Shown here: positions 26,564 through 33,362 of the stretch, in pieces
Layout: every line of letters starts with the position of its first letter
How positions within the stretch are numbered: the stretch's first letter is position 1
DNA from: Sphingobium chungbukense
Lineage (GTDB): Bacteria > Pseudomonadota > Alphaproteobacteria > Sphingomonadales > Sphingomonadaceae
Direction: 5' to 3'
Assembly: GCF_001005725.1 (NCBI RefSeq)
Contig: NZ_LBIC01000005.1
Span: 422,001 to 486,000 of the forward strand
DNA length: 64,000 bases
Notes under the pieces: model-generated
Database searches by the model: none
Seen by the model: only the letters and a program-made list of their open reading frames with translations
Told to the model about the DNA's origin: nothing
Program-made: the position numbers and the translations under genes

Positions 26564-29500
26564 TGCGCGCGCTCCTTGCCTTCCTGCTGTTGATCGTCGC
26601 CGCATTGACGGTGCCGGTGGTCATGCTCCAGGCCTCCGACGCGGAAAAGCCGGTCGAGCGCCATTACACTGCTGCACCGCCCGCGCCGATGAGCCAGACA
26701 GCCGATCAGGTCGCGGGGAAATCCGACGGCTGCTATAGTTGTCACACCAAAACCGACGAACCGTCCATGCATGCCACGCCGGCGGTGATGCTGGGCTGCA
26801 CGGACTGCCATGGCGGCAACGCGGCGGTGCGGGGCGACCCGGCGCTGGGTTTCGACGATCCCGCCTATGTCGCCGCGCGAGAGAAGGCGCATGTGTTGCC
26901 GCGCTATCCCAAAAGCTGGCACTATCCCTCCTCCGCCAATCCTCAGCGCAGCTACACTCTGCTCAACCGCGAAGCGCCGGAATTCGTGCGTTTCGTCAAC
27001 CCCAGCGACTATCGTGTGGCGCGGGAAGCCTGCGGATCATGCCATATGCAGGTGATCGAGGCGGCCGAGCGCTCGCTGATGGCGTCGGGCGCGATGCTGT
27101 GGGGCGGGGCGGCCTATAATAACGGCATCGTTCCCTACAAGAATTACATTTTCGGGGAGGCCTATACCAAGGACGGCAAACCCGCGAAGATCGTCTCCCC
27201 CGGCAGCCCGCCCGGCACGTTGACCGCCGGGCAGAAGGCGCGCGGCGCGCTGGCCGAACTCTATCCGCTGCCGACATGGCAGGTGATCCCGCCCGGCGAC
27301 GTCTTCCGCGTGTTCGAACGCGGCGGGCGCAACATCAATACGCAGTTTCCTGAGATCGGTCTGCCCAATCCCACCGGATCGATCCAGCGGCTGGAGGAGC
27401 CGGGGCGGCCCGACCTCAAGCAATCCAATCGCGGCCCCGGCACCGGGCTGCGCGTGGCGATCCCGGCGCTCAACATCCACAAGACCCGCCTCAACGATCC
27501 CTATATGTGGTTCATGGGCACCAACGACCAGCCGGGCGATTATCGCCATTCGGGCTGTTCGGGTTGCCATGTCGTCTATGCCAATGACCGCGAACCGCGC
27601 CACAGCCTGATCTATGCGCAATATGGCCGCGATGGGCAGACCGCCACGGTCGATCCCACCATCGCCGGCAAGATCAGCCATGGCGGGTTGAAGGGGCCGC
27701 ATGGCGAAACGGTGGCGCCGGATCATCCGGTCGGCGCGGTCAAGGAAAGCGGCCATCCGATCCGCCATGCCTTCACCCGCGCGATCCCGACCGCCCAGTG
27801 CATGAATTGCCACATGCACCAGCCCAACATCTTCCTGAACAGCTATCTGGGCTATACCATGTGGGACTATGAGTCCGACGCGCCGTTGATGTGGCCGGAA
27901 AAGCAGAAATATCCGACTGCTGCCGAGGTGCACCAGACGCTGGAGCGTAATCCCGAAGGCGCCAGTCCTCGCGGCAAATGGTCGGATCTGGAATTCCTGC
28001 GCAACGTCTATGATCTGAACGACAAGGCGAAGGACACGCAGTTCGCGGATTATCATGGCCATGGCTGGAACTTCCGCGGCGTGTTCAAGCGCGATCGCGA
28101 GGGCAATCTGCTCGACGCGGACGGCAAGATCGTGTCGCCCGAAGACCCGGAAAAATGGCGCAAGAAGGGCGAGGACAAATTCGTTCCGGTCGGCACCAAT
28201 CCAGGCAAGACCGTGCACCTTATGGACATTCACGCCGAAAAGGGGCTGCAATGCGCCGATTGCCATTTCGCGCAGGACAGCCATGGCAACGGCTTCATCT
28301 ACGGCGAGGTGGCCAATGCGATCGAGATCGGCTGCAAGGATTGCCACGGGACCGCGGACGCCTATCCGACGTTGCTGACCTCCGGTCCGGCCGCGCCGCC
28401 CAAGGGGACGAACCTCGCGTTGCTCCGCAACCCGGATGGCAAGCGGCGCTTCGAATGGTATTATGACGCCAGCGGGCGGCAGCGGCTGATCCAGCGTTCC
28501 ATCGTCGATCCCAAGCTGGAGTGGGAAGTGTCGCTGGTGAAGGATTCGGTCGATCCGGCCAATCCGCATTTCAACGCAAAGGCCGCCCGCGCCAAGTTGA
28601 TGAGCCGGTCGGGCGCGGAGGATGGCAGCTTTGCTTTCGGTCCGGGTGTTGCGAAGGAAGATCGCGCCCATGGCGATGACAGCATGGCCTGCTTCACCTG
28701 CCACCTCAGCTGGACGACCAGTTGCGGTGGCTGCCACCTGCCGATCGAGGCGAACTGGAAGACGTCGCTGCACCATTATGACGGGGAGGAGACGCGCAAC
28801 TTCGCGACCTATAATCCGCAGGTGGCGCGGGACGAGATGTTCCAGCTCGGCAAGCATATGACCACCAAGGGCAATGAAACCGCCCCGGTGCGATCGACAT
28901 CGGCGCTGGTCCTGTCCTCGACCAATATCAATCGCGAGCGCATCTATATTCAGCAGCCGCCGGTGTCCGGCATCGGTTTCTCGTCCCAGGCCTTCGCGCC
29001 GCATTTCCCGCATACGGTGCGCCGGACCGAGACGAAGACCTGTAGCGATTGCCATTTGTCGGTGAAGGACGACAATAATGCGATCATGTCGCAACTCCTG
29101 CTGCTCGGCACCAATTTCGTGAATTTCGTGGGCCTGAATGCCTGGACCGGCCTGGAAGGCGGGTTCGAGGCGATCCGCGTCACCGAATGGGACGAACCGC
29201 AGGCGGTGATCGGCAGCTATCTTCAGAAATATGCCTATCCCGATTATTGGAGGCTGCATGTCGATCAGAACAAGCGGGAGTTGAAGGACTGGGTACGCGG
29301 CAAATATTTCGACAGGAAGGCTTCGGGCGAGACCCATGCCGTCGAGGAATTCCGCAATGTGGTGAAAAGCACGGCGGATCGCGTCGGCTGCCTGCAACTG
29401 CGCGGCGAATATATGTATGTGGCCGAAGGGAAGGGCGGTTTCCGCGTCTATGACGTGGCGTCGATCGCCAACAAGGGTTTTTCCGAACCGATCGTGAGCG

Positions 29501-30549
29501 GGCCTTTCTCGAAACTCGGCCATAATACGGGCGTGCCGTCGAAGAACGCGACCTGCATGGCGCTGCCGACCAACCAGCCGATCAATCCGCTGCGCAACAC
29601 CAGGGAACTGCGAGAGATCAACCAGGAGCAGCCTTTCCTGGCCGTCTACAGCTATGCGGCGGTGACGGACAGTGTCGAGGGCCTGATCATGGTCAATATC
29701 GAGACCATGGCCGATGGGGAGTTCCGCAACAATTTCCTGAAGCGGGCCGTCACATGGAACCCCAATGGCGTGTTGAATGGGGCGCGGCATATCCAGTTGG
29801 CCGGGCAGATCGCCTATATCACGGCGGATGTCGGGCTCGTGGTGGTCGATCTGGCCGATCCGCTGCACCCGCGCCTTGCCGCCGTCCGTCCGATGAAGGA
29901 TGCGCGGGCGAGCGCGATCCAGTTCCGCTATCTCTGGGTGACGGACGCGGAGGGGTTGAAGCTGTTCGACGTGACGCGCCTTGCTGATCCCGTAGCGGTT
30001 CCGTCCGCGACGGTGCCGCTGGCCGACGCGCGGCGCGTCTATCTGGCGCGTACCTATGCCTATGTCGCCGCCAAGGCAGAGGGGTTGGCGATCGTCGACA
30101 TCACCAATCCACTACGGCCCAAAATCTATGCCAAGGAGACGTTCGGCGGTCAGATGACCGATGTGGAGGATGTGATCGTCGGCACGACCAATGCCTCGCT
30201 GTTCGCCTATGTCGCGGATGGACGGAATGGCATGAAAGTCCTCCAGCTTACCAGCCCGGCGAGTCAGCCCAATTTCTATGGCTTCTCACCTGCACCCAAG
30301 CCGGAACTGATCGCCTGGGCACGGACGCCCTCGCCGGCAGTGGCACTATCCAAGGGGCTGGACCGCGACCGGGCGGTGGACGAGACGGGCGGGCAGATCG
30401 CGGTGTTCGGACGACTCGGCTCGCGGCCCTTCACCCGGCCGGAGATGGAGCGGCTGTTCCTGAATTCGAGGGGAATTCCCTACAAGGTCAGAGACGAGGT
30501 GGACATGAAGGGGTGGCGGCCGCCCCTGAAGGCACCGCTCGGCCTGTAG
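26563..30549 (+). CDS. Decaheme c-type cytochrome fused to an LVIVD-repeat beta-propeller
   Basis: This 1328-residue protein has a signal peptide (LLAFLLLIVAALTVPVV). Ten CxxCH motifs start near residues 57, 79, 157, 332, 413, 564, 591, 710, 721 and 827. Residues about 935-1260 carry LVIVD-type repeats (YMYVAEGKGGFRVYDV, AYITADVGLVVVDLADP, AYVAAKAEGLAIVDITNP, AYVADGRNGMKVLQL), predicted to form a beta-propeller. Decaheme proteins such as MtrA, MtrC and OmcA carry electrons across or outside the outer membrane, but this fused layout differs from them. The propeller could bind the TpsA fibre, a substrate or another cell-surface partner. The start overlaps the barrel stop. It is the last gene of the run. 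Confidence 0.9.
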   Translation: MRALLAFLLLIVAALTVPVVMLQASDAEKPVERHYTAAPPAPMSQTADQVAGKSDGCYSCHTKTDEPSMHATPAVMLGCTDCHGGNAAVRGDPALGFDDPAYVAAREKAHVLPRYPKSWHYPSSANPQRSYTLLNREAPEFVRFVNPSDYRVAREACGSCHMQVIEAAERSLMASGAMLWGGAAYNNGIVPYKNYIFGEAYTKDGKPAKIVSPGSPPGTLTAGQKARGALAELYPLPTWQVIPPGDVFRVFERGGRNINTQFPEIGLPNPTGSIQRLEEPGRPDLKQSNRGPGTGLRVAIPALNIHKTRLNDPYMWFMGTNDQPGDYRHSGCSGCHVVYANDREPRHSLIYAQYGRDGQTATVDPTIAGKISHGGLKGPHGETVAPDHPVGAVKESGHPIRHAFTRAIPTAQCMNCHMHQPNIFLNSYLGYTMWDYESDAPLMWPEKQKYPTAAEVHQTLERNPEGASPRGKWSDLEFLRNVYDLNDKAKDTQFADYHGHGWNFRGVFKRDREGNLLDADGKIVSPEDPEKWRKKGEDKFVPVGTNPGKTVHLMDIHAEKGLQCADCHFAQDSHGNGFIYGEVANAIEIGCKDCHGTADAYPTLLTSGPAAPPKGTNLALLRNPDGKRRFEWYYDASGRQRLIQRSIVDPKLEWEVSLVKDSVDPANPHFNAKAARAKLMSRSGAEDGSFAFGPGVAKEDRAHGDDSMACFTCHLSWTTSCGGCHLPIEANWKTSLHHYDGEETRNFATYNPQVARDEMFQLGKHMTTKGNETAPVRSTSALVLSSTNINRERIYIQQPPVSGIGFSSQAFAPHFPHTVRRTETKTCSDCHLSVKDDNNAIMSQLLLLGTNFVNFVGLNAWTGLEGGFEAIRVTEWDEPQAVIGSYLQKYAYPDYWRLHVDQNKRELKDWVRGKYFDRKASGETHAVEEFRNVVKSTADRVGCLQLRGEYMYVAEGKGGFRVYDVASIANKGFSEPIVSGPFSKLGHNTGVPSKNATCMALPTNQPINPLRNTRELREINQEQPFLAVYSYAAVTDSVEGLIMVNIETMADGEFRNNFLKRAVTWNPNGVLNGARHIQLAGQIAYITADVGLVVVDLADPLHPRLAAVRPMKDARASAIQFRYLWVTDAEGLKLFDVTRLADPVAVPSATVPLADARRVYLARTYAYVAAKAEGLAIVDITNPLRPKIYAKETFGGQMTDVEDVIVGTTNASLFAYVADGRNGMKVLQLTSPASQPNFYGFSPAPKPELIAWARTPSPAVALSKGLDRDRAVDETGGQIAVFGRLGSRPFTRPEMERLFLNSRGIPYKVRDEVDMKGWRPPLKAPLGL

Positions 30550-30630
30550 GTCATGGGTGACGAAGGTGATGCGACAGAGGTGCGGAAAGGCATCGGTTCC
30601 TGACAGGGCCGCCGGGAATGCGGGGGCGTT

Positions 30631-31047
30631 TCAGGAATGACCCTCGATCGCAAATCCTGCCAGCATCTCGGCAAGGGCTTCGATCTCTTCATCGCCCTGA
30701 TCGAGCACGGCGCTCAGGGCTTTTTCAACCTTGGCGGCAACGAAACGGGATGGTCCGGCATAGGCGAGTGACCAACCCAGGAACCGTCGATGGTCGAACG
30801 GCCCATAGGCTATCGTATGGATCGCCTCGTGCCGCGCATCCCGGCTGATGCTCTGCTTGAGCTCCGCGATCGCCGCCGGAGAGCCTTCGAGATATTGCGT
30901 GAATTTCTGGCCGGTGAAAAGCAAGGCGCCGGTTACGCGGAGCGACCGATTGCGAGGCAGCGAAACCTCTACAATCTCCTGGATACCTTCGTTGGTTTTG
31001 CGGGCGTCCAACCGGCTTGTGCTGATGTAGAACCATCTGTGGAGCAT
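30631..31047 (-). CDS. BLUF-domain blue-light photoreceptor
   Basis: This 138-residue protein is essentially one BLUF domain binding FAD. The photocycle residues are visible: Tyr7 (WFYIS), Asn33 (PRNRSLRVTG), Gln51 (FTQYLEG) and Trp92 (FLGWSLAY). It is a short stand-alone type with about 30 C-terminal residues that are probably the output helices, so it must signal through a partner protein. It is convergent with the decaheme gene (81 nt apart with no clear terminator) and divergent from a PilZ protein, which hints at light control of c-di-GMP-linked behaviour. The partner is not identifiable from sequence alone. Confidence 0.92.
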   Translation of the reverse strand: MLHRWFYISTSRLDARKTNEGIQEIVEVSLPRNRSLRVTGALLFTGQKFTQYLEGSPAAIAELKQSISRDARHEAIHTIAYGPFDHRRFLGWSLAYAGPSRFVAAKVEKALSAVLDQGDEEIEALAEMLAGFAIEGHS

Positions 31048-31081
31048 CGCGCCATTATGACGATTGTAAAATTATGAGTAA

Positions 31082-31123
31082 AGGCGAGGCGCATGGTGGG
31101 GACCATTTTTATGCGCCTCGCCT
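31082..31123. promoter_or_regulatory. Perfect 13-bp inverted repeat in the BLUF-PilZ intergenic region
   Basis: AGGCGAGGCGCAT (31082-31094) is mirrored by ATGCGCCTCGCCT (31111-31123) around a 16-nt loop. It lies 35 nt upstream of the BLUF ATG in a gene-free 249-bp AT-rich stretch. It may be a leader hairpin or terminator-like element; no protein-binding assignment is possible. Confidence 0.4.
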
Positions 31124-31256
31124 CCCCCACTTGACCGCCTCTTCGGGGGAAGAAGCGATTGATCGAACAAGGCTTTTCTGCCTGAAAGGGGTGAATGATC
31201 GACCTATGTCGATGTTGTAAAAATACGACACTCCGCTGGGTGAGATCGTTATTTAT

Positions 31257-31277
31257 GGAACATTATAGAATTGTTCC
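31257..31277. promoter_or_regulatory. Palindrome upstream of the PilZ gene
   Basis: GGAACA (31257-31262) and TGTTCC (31272-31277) form a 21-bp dyad with an AT-rich centre, 20 nt before the PilZ gene start. It looks like an operator overlapping the promoter or transcription start. Its spacing does not match the 24-bp composite motif found at 37-51 kb. Confidence 0.4.
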
Positions 31278-31296
31278 GCACTGACGGAGCAAGACT

Positions 31297-31866
31297 ATGT
31301 TTTCACCGAACAAATCTGAGTTCCGGTCCGACGGGCCAATCGAAGAACAGCGTCGGCATCCTCGTAAGGCGGTCTTCAAATCCGCACTAATCTATCCCGT
31401 GTTGAGCAGAGCCTGCCTGTCTGTCACCAATGTTTCCCCGCATGGCATAAGCGGGCGGGCGGCGCTCACGCTCGGCTTGCGGGAGCAGGTGCATGTCGGC
31501 TTTGACGACACCAACTTCATCACGGCCGAAGTTCGCTGGACCAACGGGCAGCAAGTCGGCCTTATGGTCGAAGACCCTCTTCTCTGGGTGACGGGGAATG
31601 ACTCCCTGCTCGAACGCCTGAGCGACAGCCATCATCCCAGGGAAAGCCGCGTCGTGGTCAATATTTCCGCCACGCTGGTCACATCCGCGCCCGTCATGGT
31701 CGGAACCATCCGAAACATGTCGGAAGAGGGCATGATGATCGAATCTTCCGGCCTGAGGGAGGGAACGAGGCTGCTGGTGAAGAGCCGGGGTAGAAGTACC
31801 CGGATGGGCCGCGTACAATGGGCGACCGATCACATGGCCGGTGTCTTTTTTGAAGGAGGCGTTTAA
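31297..31866 (+). CDS. Tandem PilZ-domain protein (probable c-di-GMP receptor)
   Basis: The 189 residues contain two PilZ-like domains. The first has RRHPRK (residues about 19-24) and NVSPHGISGR, matching the RxxxR and (D/N)xSxxG c-di-GMP-binding motifs. The second (about 105-185) has ESRVVVNISATL and NMSEEGMMIE, with a weaker arginine motif. PilZ proteins bind c-di-GMP and alter motility, polysaccharide or transcription through partners. It is preceded by GGAG at good spacing. It lies between the BLUF gene and a FixJ-like regulator, so these probably form one signalling island. The first domain is the better candidate for ligand binding. Confidence 0.85.
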   Translation: MFSPNKSEFRSDGPIEEQRRHPRKAVFKSALIYPVLSRACLSVTNVSPHGISGRAALTLGLREQVHVGFDDTNFITAEVRWTNGQQVGLMVEDPLLWVTGNDSLLERLSDSHHPRESRVVVNISATLVTSAPVMVGTIRNMSEEGMMIESSGLREGTRLLVKSRGRSTRMGRVQWATDHMAGVFFEGGV

Positions 31867-31942
31867 AAAAAGTTAACCATGTCTGGAACCTAATTTCCTT
31901 AACCACGTTATGGGGGCAGGGAAATTATATATGTAGGTCGCA

Positions 31943-32551
31943 ATGAGGACAAAATGTCCCGTCTACATTGTAATTGGGGAGGCGCCTCTTCGCCGTCATC
32001 TGGTGTCGATGCTGCGGTCGCACGGCCATGTCCCGACCCCTTTCTCCACCGGAACCGATTTTCTTGAAGCGAGCCATTTCCTCCATCCGGGCATTGCGGT
32101 TCTGGACGTCCATCTGCCCGACATGCCTGGCCTCCTCACCCTTCAGGAATTACTTTCCAGACGGCGCGATATTCCCATCATCATGACGTCCACGGGCGCG
32201 GACATTCGCGTTGCCGTGCAAACGATAAAAAAGGGTGCGGACGACTTTGTCGAGCAACCCGTCGATGACCAGATTCTTCTGGAAACCATCGACAATACCG
32301 CTTTGCTTCTGGAGGAGAGAATCGATCTGCAGAAGGAAAAGATTCGCGTCGAAATCTTCCTCGACAGACTTAGCAAAAGAGAATTTGACGTCTTGAAAGA
32401 GCTTGCCAACCATGACGACAATTACAGTGTCGCGAAGAAGCTCAATTTGACGGTAAGGTCGATAGAAACCTACCGCTCGCGCATCATGCGGAAATGCGGG
32501 ACATCCAAATTTGCCGATGCCGTCTCCATGTGCCGGGGATATATATCATAG
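31943..32551 (+). CDS. FixJ/NarL-like response regulator with a degenerate receiver domain
   Basis: The 202 residues comprise an N-terminal receiver (1-120) and a C-terminal LuxR-type helix-turn-helix (LSKREFDVLKEL through SIETYRSRIMRKC). The phosphoacceptor Asp55 (AVLDVHLPD) and Thr82 are present. The two acidic metal-binding residues are replaced (IVIGEAP against IVDDEEP in FixJ), leaving only Glu13. The conserved Lys of the KP motif is Gln105 (FVEQP). Canonical Mg2+-dependent phosphorylation is therefore doubtful, and the protein may act constitutively or respond to another input. No histidine kinase is adjacent. GC content here is lower than in the flanking regions, so transfer is possible. 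Confidence 0.85.
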   Translation: MRTKCPVYIVIGEAPLRRHLVSMLRSHGHVPTPFSTGTDFLEASHFLHPGIAVLDVHLPDMPGLLTLQELLSRRRDIPIIMTSTGADIRVAVQTIKKGADDFVEQPVDDQILLETIDNTALLLEERIDLQKEKIRVEIFLDRLSKREFDVLKELANHDDNYSVAKKLNLTVRSIETYRSRIMRKCGTSKFADAVSMCRGYIS

Positions 32552-32811
32552 GGGAGCCCCGGATTCTCTTGGTCGCAAACGATCGATCCCACTATGTCCG
32601 GCCAATCGTTATCTGGCGCACAGGCCTTGCGGTGACGCCTATATGAGCAGAAATATGGTCAGGAGGTGCGGCAAGGAGTGGGAGCAGGGAGAAGATCACG
32701 ACCGATGATCCCATATTTGCCGATACCGCTCCCCGCGACAGCCGAGGATGCGTGGGTGGCGATGATCGCCGCGCAATCCATCCCCGCCGGACGCCCCCGC
32801 TTGCGATATGC

Positions 32812-32865
32812 CGGAGCGATCGATCTGATAATGGAATCGGATCGATCGCTCCGTTTCTTTGTTTT
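32812..32865 (+). terminator. Rho-independent terminator
   Basis: CGGAGCGATCGATC (32812-32825) pairs with GATCGATCGCTCCG (32840-32853), followed by TTTCTTTGTTTT. It lies 260 nt downstream of the FixJ-like gene in a stretch (32552-32913) where I see no convincing protein gene. It may end that gene's long 3' UTR or a separate small RNA. Confidence 0.75.
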
Positions 32866-32913
32866 ACTGCGATTTCTTGACCGTCAAATGATGCCATCGG
32901 ACGGGAATTCGCC

Positions 32914-33297
32914 CTATTGCGAGGCCGACCGAATATAGGCGATGACGTTCTGGCGGTCCGCCGGCTGCTTCAGCCCGCCGAACGGCATCCGGTTGCCCGG
33001 AAAATTCTGGGACGGGGCAGCCAGAAAGGCGTCCAGCGTCGCGTCGTTCCATGGCCGGGCGGCCTTCGTCATAGCCGGGGAAAAGCGGAAATCGGCCAGG
33101 CTGCCCGACTTGCGGCCGAACAGCTTGTACAGATTGGGTCCGATGGTGGATTTTCCGCTGGCATCGATCCGGTGACAGGCCTGGCATTGCGCGAAGACCT
33201 GTTTTCCCTTTACCGGATCGCCCGCCGCAAAGGCATTTCCGGTGGAAATCGCGACAAGAAAAGTGACGGCTGACAGGGACGCTAAAGATCGCTTCAT
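32914..33297 (-). CDS. Class I monoheme cytochrome c
   Basis: This 127-residue protein has a signal peptide (LSAVTFLVAISTGNAFA), one CQACH heme motif near residue 38, IGPNLYKLFGR in the central part and a distal Met ligand in NRMPFGG. It belongs to the small soluble c550/c2-type cytochromes that shuttle electrons in the periplasm. It sits 65 nt downstream of the broken aconitase gene on the same strand, but a functional link is not evident. It could accept electrons from the flavocytochrome at 46.6-48.6 kb or belong to the respiratory chain, and the sequence does not decide. Confidence 0.9.
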   Translation of the reverse strand: MKRSLASLSAVTFLVAISTGNAFAAGDPVKGKQVFAQCQACHRIDASGKSTIGPNLYKLFGRKSGSLADFRFSPAMTKAARPWNDATLDAFLAAPSQNFPGNRMPFGGLKQPADRQNVIAYIRSASQ

Positions 33298-33362
33298 GGG
33301 ACAATTCCATTTGGAGGATGGGAGGAAAGGATGGGGGTGAGAATTGAGCTGCCGCGCATCTT

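Noticed and set aside
27037..29868. Minus-strand open frame of 943 residues opposite the decaheme gene
   Set aside because: It is antisense to ten CxxCH motifs and shows no domain or signal peptide of its own.
32666..32938. Open frame of 90 residues after the FixJ-like gene
   Set aside because: It runs through a strong intrinsic terminator and resembles no known protein.
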